Source: Lindgomyces ingoldianus
Lineage: Eukaryota > Ascomycota > Dothideomycetes > Pleosporales > Lindgomycetaceae
Length of the DNA: 64,000 nucleotides
Assembly: GCF_010093535.1 (NCBI RefSeq)
Contig: NW_022985177.1
Location: forward strand, 414,857-478,856
Direction of reading: 5' to 3'
Every line of letters starts with the position of its first letter. Position 1 is the stretch's first letter. Position numbers and translations under genes: made by a program. This document shows, piece by piece, positions 48,830-57,334 of the stretch. Under the pieces are notes generated by a model, which made no database searches, was not told where the DNA came from, and saw only the letters and a program-made list of their open reading frames with translations.

Positions 48830-49450
48830 CTACTGTGGCTTATATCGAGATATGATAACCCAACCGCAGCGCCGACCGTTTTTCAGGCAATCTAATATAC
48901 CGCCACTTGAACTTGCTAGTCGCAATACCAGCTACTAGCACGGCTTTCTTCTCTCCTAGCATAATATCGAATCTATTGTCGCTTAGTTTCATGTCTTGCT
49001 CGTCGCTTGTCACGAAGACTTTCTGTTTGGATTAACGGAGCTCTCCAAGCTCCAAAACCTACTCGTATTCAGGAGCTACTGCTGCCTGCTATAGTCATAA
49101 AACGCTTACCCTGCTTCCTAGCTCACTCCTCGCGTATATAAACCCTTAGGTACCCCCCTGTTGCAATGGATTAACCAAAGAAAAGCAAGTATAAATAACT
49201 TAGTAAAAGGTTACTCTATACTTATACTTTAGTAAAGAAAGAATAGATTTTAAAAGTTACTACTTAAGTAAGCTAGTAGTTATTTTTTAAAGCTTAATTT
49301 AAGGTCTCTTTTTATACGTAAAATTAAGCTTTAGAGGGGGGTAATGTAATAGTGTTTTATGCTACATCCTAGAGGCTAGTTCTCTTTTTAGGCCTAGGGC
49401 CTTACCTAAACCTTAGCAGGGGTATATCTTCCTCTAAAACAGCACCTCTG

Positions 49451-49561
49451 TGTAAGGGCAGGGCTCTGTACCACTGCGCTAATACAACTAAAAAGGTGCA
49501 AATAATTAACCAACAGTTATCTGCGTACAGACTAGTATATATACCTGTCGCGCGTAAGGAC
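49451..49561 (-). repeat. tRNA-like (SINE-type) repeat, copy A
   Basis: On the minus strand it contains GTATTAGCGCAGTGGTACAGAGC, which fits the RNA polymerase III A-box consensus TRGCNNAGTGG. The copy ends in a conserved block with CAACTGTTGGTT-like sequence (here one base differs), TATATAC and CGCGCGACAG. No clear B box or closed cloverleaf is seen, so it is not called a tRNA gene. Confidence 0.55.
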
Positions 49562-49580
49562 CCGAGTACAGGCCGCTTGC

Positions 49581-49656
49581 GGCCTTACGGTGCATTATCA
49601 CCCTTTGCGAGGACCAGCGGCCTTACGGTGCATTATTACCCCTTGTGAGGACTAGT
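49581..49656. repeat. Tandem duplication of a 38-bp unit
   Basis: Two head-to-tail copies (49581-49618 and 49619-49656) of GGCCTTACGGTGCATTAT-type sequence. They differ at about five positions, nearly all C/T, as expected of deamination or RIP. Confidence 0.7.
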
Positions 49657-49664
49657 GGCCTGGC

Positions 49665-49776
49665 TGCAAGGACGGAGCTCTGTACCACTGCGCCAATACA
49701 ACAAAAAAGGCGCGAATAATCAACCAACAGTTGATCTACGTACAGAATAGTATATATACCTGTCGCGCGTAAGGAC
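49665..49776 (-). repeat. tRNA-like (SINE-type) repeat, copy B
   Basis: Closely similar to copy A, with A-box-like TTGGCGCAGTGGTACAGAGC on the minus strand and the same CAACTGTTGGTTGATTATT, TATATAC and CGCGCGACAG blocks. Confidence 0.55.
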
Positions 49777-49807
49777 CGTCGTCTTAGTGCATAGAGCTTA
49801 CTCTTAG

Positions 49808-49920
49808 TGTAAGGACAGGGCTCCGCACCACTCCGCCATCACAATCAAAAAGGTGCAAATAATCAACCAACAGTTGATTCGCGTGCAGAATAGTATATAT
49901 ACCCGTCGCGCGTAAGGACC
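49808..49920 (-). repeat. tRNA-like (SINE-type) repeat, copy C
   Basis: Third copy, with A-box-like ATGGCGGAGTGGTGCGGAGC on the minus strand and the shared downstream blocks. Spacing to copy B is 143 bases and from A to B 214 bases, so the array is irregular. Confidence 0.55.
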
Positions 49921-50426
49921 ACCTCGGCCTTACACTTAGCGTCTGAGACTGTCTAGGACGTCACGCGATATGGTTTAGCGAGGCGGTCTTCCCTAAGGCC
50001 TTGTTAGAGATAGTTAGTTGTCAACTTCTTATAAGCCAACCTTTCCTTCAGGTATGTTTGTAACAGTGAGGTACTGACTTAACACTTATATAGTTGTGTT
50101 AACGTACTCTCTAGGGAACCAATTACAATGCGTGACAGGGTTGCCACTTTTAATTATTTTAAGTAGCATTTAATTGCTAAATAAGCCAGCAACTAGTGTT
50201 TAACAAATAGAATTAAACTATAGCTAGGATTAAACTATAGTACTAGGTATACAGGTAGAGGGGTAGAGCGAATCTCTAACATACTGTTGCTACTGATGAG
50301 AAAAAGAGTATAGGAATAACTACTATATACAATATGTTAAACCGTAAACACTTACGGTCTCATCTACTTCGATGTATCTACATAACCCTTCCAAGGCCAC
50401 TCCCCAACAGATGCTCTGCAACATAC

Positions 50427-51080
50427 CTAAGCATGTTCCGCTGAAATCCACTTGGTAGAAGTTACCGTATTGGAGTTGCCCGATTTGGATTTGAAAGTAA
50501 TGGTATTGTCGGCGTTGATAACAATCGTCGTTACCCGTCCTTCATCCTCGGACCTCAAAATGTGCTGCTTGAACCCGGCCGTCGACTCATTATTGAACAT
50601 GAGCTTACACATTACTTTTGATGCAATCTGTGCTGCCTTGGCTGCAGGAAGTAGCTGCGGATTCGACCCTTTCGCCGCATTGATAGCCGTCTTGATCAGC
50701 GCCGGCGCCGCCTTCTCAAGGAAATCGATGATGCTGCGGAAATTCTCCGGGTCCGAATACCACATCTTGAGCTCGTTTGGGCGCACCGAGGACGCTTGTT
50801 CGCTGTGGTACGTCACCATCCACCAGTCACGGCCCGTAGTGAATGCGCCGGTGTTATACTCGACCGTCATGGCCTCTGTGGAAAGCGTGCCGGGTGGGAT
50901 GATCGACCAGTCGTATTGATTTTTGTAGACGTCGCTATATTTGTGAGAGACGCCGACGCCACTTATGGGGTAGGGGGTGTTGTTTTGAATTTTGACGAGG
51001 GCGGTGCGCTTGGTGAGGCAGAAGGCGAGGGGGAGGAAACAGAGGGCAAGAAGGAGCTGGGGGATCTTTGAGGAGCGCAT
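50427..51080 (-). CDS. Secreted PUD1_2-like protein (up-regulated in daf-2 domain)
   Basis: Single-exon frame of 217 residues. A signal peptide covers the first ~21 residues (Leu-rich, ending AFC). The following TKRTALVKIQNNTPYPISGV, GVSHKYSDVYKNQYDW, IPPGT and GRDWWMVTYHS blocks match the beta-sandwich PUD1_2 domain known from C. elegans daf-2-responsive proteins and widespread in fungi. The C-terminal half has an amphipathic helix (FLEKAAPALIKTAINAAK) and a beta-rich end with TIVINADNTITFKSK. Molecular function is unknown; extracellular location is inferred. It sits between repeat tracts in the accessory region and has no obvious partner gene. Confidence 0.7.
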   Translation of the reverse strand: MRSSKIPQLLLALCFLPLAFCLTKRTALVKIQNNTPYPISGVGVSHKYSDVYKNQYDWSIIPPGTLSTEAMTVEYNTGAFTTGRDWWMVTYHSEQASSVRPNELKMWYSDPENFRSIIDFLEKAAPALIKTAINAAKGSNPQLLPAAKAAQIASKVMCKLMFNNESTAGFKQHILRSEDEGRVTTIVINADNTITFKSKSGNSNTVTSTKWISAEHA

Positions 51081-52447
51081 GTTGCTGGTGCGGAGGTTGG
51101 ATTGGTGGTTGCAGTAACGAAGAGAGAGGAGTAGTCGGATCGGGTGAGATGATTTTAGCAGTGAAGGTGGAATTGTGTTAGTATGCCGGATTTTGCGTGG
51201 CTTGAGGGCGTTGGGATATTTCTGAATGGAATGGTGAAGCCGTCAGGGACGACATCTGCCTTTTATACATCTATGAAATTGAGGTCTGGATAGTTAGTCT
51301 CATGCATTGACTAAGAGTCACATCTCAGTGAGGCTGCTCGCGCCTGAGGCTGGCTGTGGAAACATGAAAGCTGAACATCGCGTCGAGCGGTGAGGACCTG
51401 TGCGGTGCGGCTGTATATCCCTGTCACCTTCCTTTCTCATCGCGAAGGCCGGCAATCGTACATAGTACCCACTGCAAATTGCGTTTTCTCCTTCGATCTT
51501 CCTTTTTAAGTCTTGCGACCTTACCCAGTTTGTGAACAACTCTGTAATTATTAAGATGACTTTCAGCCTTTGCAGCTGTGAAAGATTTATTAGAACGGTT
51601 AGAGCTAAATGCCATGAGGAGATGCAAACTAGAATTTCAACTGTAGGTGTATTAGGCATAAAAGCTGCTGTTTCGCACAATTTGTTCCTTTTTACACAAT
51701 TATATTGATTGCTACTGCCTCCCGTTCATCCACGCAGGGAGGAAGAAACACGGTCAATATGGAGTGCAGGCACAGCGGAGCTGTTATTTTAGGTGCGCTA
51801 TGCGTGATGAGGTAGCGTGGGGAAGGATGAGGTGAGCTAAGATGTGGATTGGTGGAATTCTACTGTAGCTCGTAAGGAGGACACTAGGGGCCACGGTAGG
51901 GCCGACTGGAGGGCTTCTAGAAAGGCTACTCAAGCTTGGCATGCTGGCGGTGCAGGAGAAGGCTGGTACATGGGAGACATGTAACAGCATATCCTTCGAC
52001 CTATCATATATCTCTAAGGAACCGAGGACAGCTTTGCGTGTCAGAAAGGTTCTCCCCTACATACTGCACGCAGAATGTGCATCTTTTCTATTTTCAATCT
52101 GCATCACCTTTTCGTTACGGCTCTCCATTGACTCCGGCTCGAGAATACGTTGGCCCAACCTGGGTGCACTTTGACGACTTTGCGAAAGTGATCTTTGAAA
52201 TCTTGCTTGCCTGTCATAAAGGGTGTGCCACTCGTCAAACCTATACCACGAGCGACAATCCCTATCTCAATCCTTCTTGCTGGAGGCAATGGAGCGCTTG
52301 GAATGGCAATAACTGCGCCTCGCTGCACTGCCACAACAGTACAGCGAGGCCTTCAGTTGTCCACCTCTCAAGCTACAAGGAAAATTCGCCTTCGGTTGCT
52401 GCAGGTCAGCCTGACAGTGCAGTGCACGCAGTGCGCGACACACTGCA
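51081..52447. other. Gene-poor stretch with unsupported frames
   Basis: About 1.37 kb. A 184-codon plus frame (51936-52490) and a 76-codon minus frame (52104-52334) overlap. The minus frame has GIGLTSGTPFMTGKQDFKDH, which is well formed, but I cannot tie it to a family and it has no flanking exons. I treat it as undecided. The start of the stretch is the promoter side of the PUD1_2-like gene. Confidence 0.35.
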
Positions 52448-52906
52448 ATTTAGCGTATGCAAAATCGACGGAATTCTTGGCGCTCTGTGAGATTTTTCTT
52501 CTCCTTTTCTCATATCTGATAAGAACGACGCAATATAAATCAATAAGAGTCCTATAGTATTTTCTCCCCTATCTGTAGAATCTTTCACTATCTTTGATTT
52601 TAATTAATATTGCGTAGTTGCTAAAATATACGGATTAAGAGGGTTGCTATTCTACTCCGCTCCAGTTTTAGAAGGCTCACTTGGCGTTTTTGCACAATTT
52701 TACAAATCTGCTCTTTACGGCAGCATCTCTTTCTAATATAAAATATAGACGTGAATATTCTATAGAGAACAGCTTATAGAGTTAGGGGTGTTTCTTTTTA
52801 TTATGGAATATATTTGCATCGCTGAGATATGAAAGAAAATGTGGTTCGAGGAAAGGCAAGTCTCGCAGAGCGCCAAGAATTCCGTCGATTTTTGCCTTCG
52901 CTAAAT
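52448..52906. mobile_element. MITE-like element with ~45-bp terminal inverted repeats
   Basis: The left end (52448-52492) starts ATTTAGCGTATGCAAAATCG and continues through GGAATTCTTGGCGCTCTG. The right end (52861-52906) is its reverse complement with about three substitutions and one indel, including a perfect 28-base core. The 459-bp element has an A+T-rich interior and no coding frame, as in non-autonomous DNA transposons. A target-site duplication is not evident. Confidence 0.75.
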
Positions 52907-53771
52907 AAATTAGCCGCCCCACCCCGAGTTGATCTTCTCCAAACTCTCCGCAAAACCAACGTTAGCACAGCAGGGTTCGTTCATAAGCCTACCACATCAT
53001 AGTCGCTTCCAGAAGCGGTTGCGTGGTATAGCTCAACGTCCTCTCCTCCTGTATGCTCAGTTGCCCTGCTCGTTTCCTTCATTTGGCTGCCACGCCATTG
53101 GGCCTTCGAGACTTTATTCCTACCACCCGTACAAACTTCCCGCTGAGCAATGTGTCTCCTGCCACGCAGCAACACTGACGAGTTCTGTCTCACGAAGGAC
53201 TTGGTAACCGATGATACAATCCCTCCCTATGTGATCTGTAAGCCAGAGGGCTCTACGATGGGACGCCAAATCAACCTTGGGCTAGGGTCTCATCATACTA
53301 TACATATATCATACATAGCTCCTCGGACCCTCAGCACACAATACATCACTTCTTTCATAACTTATGCCCTCTGCAAGGTACAGAAGAGCATCAAAGTTGA
53401 CTGAGACAATAGTCCCGGTTGTTTGCACTGGGCCTAATTGCATCATTATCGGAGAACCCGCTATTATTAGAGATGTGCAATCACTCATCACAGCTCACAT
53501 GTGATGGTGCATTCGACCATATTGAGCGTGATGTGGATGCTGTTCTGTACCATTGGCGTGCTTCTATCGAAGAGCATGTCATGTGTCCTAAAGCTGTATG
53601 GCTCGACAATCAGAGTCTAGAACATATTCCACTTCCGGAAAACATTGCACTGTGGAATCTCGAAGAAAATGCTGAAATGTAGGTATATTGCTAGCGAATT
53701 GGCTGTGGCTACCTAATTAGATATCTCACTGTTCGACTAGAAAATGTTGGATCTTAGAAGTTTCACTTGTA
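52907..53771. other. Decayed sequence upstream of a P450 remnant
   Basis: Broken plus-strand frames of 80-90 codons occur here (for example 53419-53682). They may be the N-terminal half of the decayed P450 that follows, but I cannot match them to P450 motifs with confidence. A segment near 53410 reads VVCTGPNCIIIGEPAIIRDV, which loosely recalls the early P450 strand GPN...IADP. Confidence 0.3.
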
Positions 53772-54245
53772 ATGCTAGGCAACTCTGAACTGAAGTCGAC
53801 TCTGACGGGTGACGTCGCTAGTGCTTTCCATTCCCGCAACGACTCGCAGCCCCTTCAAGACTCTATTCTTAGAGGCCTCCCATATATGCTAGCTTGTATC
53901 TTGGAATCACTTAGATATCGTCCTCCTCTTCACCTTCTCCGGAACAAGGTTAGCTTCTATTCGCATATAATATTGCGAGGCTATAGAGTCCCAGCTAGTG
54001 AGGTGGTAAACCTGAGTTACAGTGCTTGTATAAAGGGAGCTTGTGTCTGGGAGATGTTAGATTCATTCCAGCCTGTGCGGTGGCTGACCGAAGACGAAGA
54101 CAGACTCACGGTTATGAAGGAAGACTTAGGCATGATCTGGGGCACAGGTCTGTCACAGTATGACAGAGGCGATATTGCTTGCATGTATCTACGTAAGGTC
54201 TTATACAAGGTGTGCTGTTCCCACATTAGATATAAGCCTTCATAA
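53772..54245 (+). pseudogene. Cytochrome P450 C-terminal remnant lacking the haem cysteine
   Basis: An open frame of 157 codons follows the C-terminal half of a P450: LPYMLACILESLRYRPP (helix K with the ExxR as ESLR), GYRVPASEVVNLS, DSFQPVRWL (the PERW element), and a haem-loop position reading WGTGLSQYDRGDIACMYL. In an active P450 this loop is FxxGxxxCxG. Here the Cys ligand position is Tyr, so no thiolate can bind haem. The N-terminal half is missing or scrambled. It is therefore a relic, although the remaining frame is open for its full length. A P450 fragment on the opposite strand lies ~190 bases to the right, tail to tail with it. Confidence 0.7.
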
Positions 54246-54430
54246 CAACCTTTAGATGCTTAAACAATCCATCACAGAGATACGTTTCGGGAATATGAGC
54301 TGAAGGTCTTATTAGAATGTTTGCAACGCAGGTAAGAACGATTTAGGATTTGGAGGAATATAGATATTGTATGCTCCTGCAGCCCCGAGGCACGATCCTA
54401 GATGATAGGCATATTGTGGAAAGAACACTA

Positions 54431-55090
54431 TCACACCGGAGCTACCAACGAGTGTTTTGTTAGTAAAACACGGCATGGACACCCACCAGCAGGGTGCGCA
54501 CCCGACCTCGATGTTTGATAAGCTCTCTCTCCCATCACCGCTTTTCCAACTTCTGCTTTTAGACCCAGTAGCAGCGCTAGCTTCGAAATAATTCCTTTGT
54601 TCTTTAGTTGCATCAAGTCCCACTCACCGTACGCCGGCACAATATCAAACGTCCTTGCCGTTAAGATCTGAACAATGCACATGTCGTTGTGAGCCAGAGC
54701 TTGGCCAATGCAGTTCCTTGGTCCTTGCTCAAAGGGGCGGTAGGCACTGGAACTCTGAGAACTATTTAGGTCATGTCTAAGTTCAACAAGCCAATGCTCA
54801 GGAAGGAATTCATTGGGTCTTGTCCAAACTCGTGGGTTTCGATGAACAAAATGGTTCATGAGAGTTGTTGCCAAGCCTTCCGTGGGGTAGATATTGCCTA
54901 GTTTGTCGATAATCAATACTCCGGGGCGACCTTGGCGAAGCGAAGTTGCTGGAGGGTAGAGGCGGAGAGTGTCTTTAACGACCGCAATGGTGTATTTGCA
55001 TTGGTTCAAAAGGGCAGGGCTTTCTTTCAAAAGCGTCCCAACATTGGTGTCAGAGCCGAAAACTACGTCATGCTCTTCTCCAGGGCTTCT
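54431..55090 (-). pseudogene. 5'-truncated cytochrome P450 (C-terminal third)
   Basis: Minus-strand frame holding the C-terminal part of a P450 with intact motifs: EEHDVVFGSDTN, CKYTIAVVKDTLRLYPPA (ExxR present as KDTLR with Asp in place of Glu), FLPEHWL, and the haem loop FEQGPRNCIGQALA with its Cys. The end, VMGERAYQTSRSGAHPAGGCPCRV, is also typical of this P450 group, so the C-terminus is complete. Upstream of about 55090 the similarity stops, and a frame stop appears at 55109 in sequence that looks repeat-derived. About 300-350 N-terminal residues are missing, probably lost by insertion or deletion at the repeat. No ATG starts the frame. Confidence 0.75.
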
Positions 55091-56305
55091 AACGGGCTGT
55101 ACTACGGGTCATACAAAGTGAACCGTAACGGTCACGCGATTAGTACGAACGTACCGAGTTTGTGAGCCGTACTGTACGTTTAATAATGCCCTAGGTGCAG
55201 TACGTAGTACAGACTATATTAACCTTTTAGAAAGGTTATAGTTATGGTAATTTTAAAAAAGTAAAAAGGCTCTAGTAAGTAGTAAGCATATAACGTACCT
55301 CACGGGATGCTATCTACACAGGTGTGTTAGTGTGAGAGCACTGTAATGCAGGAAGCATGAAGCGCAGAAGGGGGTACAGGATAGTATTGATAGACAAATC
55401 CTTAAGGAGACTTAAGGGTTTGTAAGAGGATATATATATATATATGTGCTGGGGCACGTGATGGGACGTCATGTGCCCAAGGCCGGGCCGAGGGCTCTCT
55501 GGAGAGAGTCCGAGGCATGTCCAAGTTAACCGTGACAGTTAGCTACTCTGCTAAGACCCTACTAAAACTATTCTAACATTATAATTGTCACGGTTAACTG
55601 GGACATGCCTCGGATAATGGTATGCGACATATACCTTTTTATATATATTTATATAACTAGCAGTAAGCTGTACTAATAATTATAAGATAGCTATTATATA
55701 ATTTTTATATAAGTTAAAATAAGTAAATTTATAGTTGTAAGTAAGTTTACACACGCGCAGGGAAAATTGTTGTGTTGCTAAGGAATTCCACTGATTTTTG
55801 CACTAGATAGATTGCTAAGAATCTAGCAAATTTTGCACACGACAATAGAGACCCCGATATCGATGATTTAGCAGCGGCGTTACTACTACAACACCTCCCT
55901 TTGCGATAAGAGAACGGACCCAGAACTCATCTGATTCCTGCCTATTTTTCTGTCGCAAGAAAGAATGAGTCTACAAAGTAGTCCCTTCACAGTCACAGCC
56001 TCTAGTTGCTTTTTTCGTTATTTCTCTCGGCTTCCTTCAATAGGCAAACTCTGTGTTGAGATGCATCTCAGCTCTCTGCGGTATTCCTGAACCCTGCTCC
56101 TCTGTTTCACCTCTCCTCAGCTTCGAAAATAACGCGGAAGTTGCCGAGTTGGGCTCTCCTGATTTATGAACTCCATAAACACCCACCATGTCCCAGCTCG
56201 GTGGCATAGCTTCGCCAATTTAAGCAACTGAAACTACCTCTTTTCTCTATCTTCACAACGATTGCCATAAACCTCTCCATTATTCCTATCAAGCCCACTG
56301 AAGCA
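55091..56305. other. Repeat-rich stretch: LTR-like ends and AT-rich tract
   Basis: It holds an LTR-like segment read on the minus strand (about 55290-55537, with an ATATATATATAT box near 55434), a head-to-head inverted pair of LTR starts (listed separately), and an A+T-rich RIP-like tract at 55620-55750. Near 55780-55800 a GGAATTCCACTGATTTTTGC sequence resembles the end of the MITE at 52448-52906. The last ~350 bases lead into the lectin-peptidase gene. Confidence 0.5.
55510..55613. repeat. Inverted repeat of 28-bp LTR-like termini
   Basis: The arm at 55510-55537 and its reverse complement at 55586-55613 (TGTCACGGTTAACTGGGACA then TGCCTCGG) match at 27 of 28 positions with a 48-base spacer. 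TGTCA...TGACA ends are typical of LTR retrotransposons; here two starts point away from each other's body. Confidence 0.75.
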
Positions 56306-57334
56306 ATGGGATGGCTGAAAAAGATTCGCGACTTGCCGTGGGAAAAGATCGATCCTACAAACAAAAACTCCGAGGTTCGCAAGGAGCTCCGCAAGATAGA
56401 TGAGCACGTCTTCCAACCAACCTGGGATTTTCTTGGTGCCGCTGCTGTGTCTCCAATTGTCACAGCTTACATAGAATATTTGGAAGGGCAGGCCAAAGGC
56501 AAATACAAGCCTCTTCCCCAATGGCTTAAGCTCGTCCTGCATGAGCTCGGGTCCTACGACATTGACCTGAGCCGTGTCAGCTACGCAGAGGGCATCAACA
56601 CACTCCAAGATAACAACGCTATTACCTTTGGTTACAACATCCACTTCCCCCAAGCCATTAACCTCGATAGGACCTCGCCATCCCGGGACGACGTCTGGTG
56701 GATCCTCCACGAACTCGAACACTGCGTCCAGTATCGGAAGCTGGGCGGAGTCGGCCCCTTCCTCGCCAAATATATCATCAATACCGCAGGCTCTTCCATC
56801 GGCGCTGTCTCCGCTGGCTCATGGGAGAAGTTCATCATCAAGACGCACAACGGCATGCAGATCGAGAAGGATGCGTCCAACAAGGCGGACAGCATCCTCG
56901 AAACCGTCATGGCCGAACTTGACCAGCTCGCACTCGGGCGGCCGACGGTGCTGGCGCGGAATCTCGGGGCGCGGATCGATTGTACCAACCAGACCATCTA
57001 TGAGGGTGATTATCTCGAATCAGCGGATGGGAGGCATCAGTTCATTCTGCAGGGGGATGGGAATGTGGTGCTGTACGGGCCGAGCCATACGGTGATGTGG
57101 TCCAGCTCGACGGATGGGGTGGGACGTCCGCCGTACAGAATTGTAGCGCAAGACGATCGGAATGTTGTCCAGTATGATCGGGATAACAAGGCTATTTGGA
57201 GGACAGACACCAGGGAAGTGGGGCACACTGGCTGCCGGCTTCTCTTGCAGGATGATGGGAACCTTGTGTTGTATCAGCCTCGCGCAGAAGGTTCCGGGCT
57301 GGTGGCTATCTGGAATACCCATACTTCTACTTAA
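56306..57334 (+). CDS. HExxH (DUF4157-like) zinc-peptidase domain fused to bulb-type mannose-binding lectin
   Basis: Intronless gene of 342 residues, no signal peptide. Residues ~65-205 form a DUF4157-like domain: PLPQWLKLVLHEL, DIDLSRVSYAEGINT, AITFGYNIHFP, then DDVWWILHELEHCVQY with the zinc motif H135-E136-xx-H139 and Q142, and later IEKDASNKAD where an acidic residue (E187 or D189) could be the third ligand. Residues ~225-342 are a GNA/bulb-type lectin with three QxDxNxVxY sites: Q249GDGNVVLY, Q282DDRNVVQY and Q315DDGNLVLY, all intact, so mannose binding is likely. DUF4157 domains are best known from bacteria, often in secreted or injected polymorphic proteins; their activity is mostly unproven. 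Here the gene lies in a transposon-rich tract. Cytosolic location and a defence or recognition role are inference. Confidence 0.82.
   Translation: MGWLKKIRDLPWEKIDPTNKNSEVRKELRKIDEHVFQPTWDFLGAAAVSPIVTAYIEYLEGQAKGKYKPLPQWLKLVLHELGSYDIDLSRVSYAEGINTLQDNNAITFGYNIHFPQAINLDRTSPSRDDVWWILHELEHCVQYRKLGGVGPFLAKYIINTAGSSIGAVSAGSWEKFIIKTHNGMQIEKDASNKADSILETVMAELDQLALGRPTVLARNLGARIDCTNQTIYEGDYLESADGRHQFILQGDGNVVLYGPSHTVMWSSSTDGVGRPPYRIVAQDDRNVVQYDRDNKAIWRTDTREVGHTGCRLLLQDDGNLVLYQPRAEGSGLVAIWNTHTST

Larger units (their letters stand above)
48830..50426. other. Repeat-bearing intergenic stretch
   Basis: About 1.6 kb without genes. An A+T-rich RIP-like tract (about 49170-49330) is followed by a block of tRNA-like repeats and a short tandem duplication (listed separately), then another A+T-rich stretch to about 50340. 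Confidence 0.5.

Noticed and set aside
49451..49920. Functional tRNA genes
   Set aside because: A-box-like sequence is present but I see no B box, anticodon arm or closing acceptor stem.
51936..52490. 184-codon plus-strand frame
   Set aside because: No signal, domain or splice context; it overlaps the MITE end and an opposite-strand frame.
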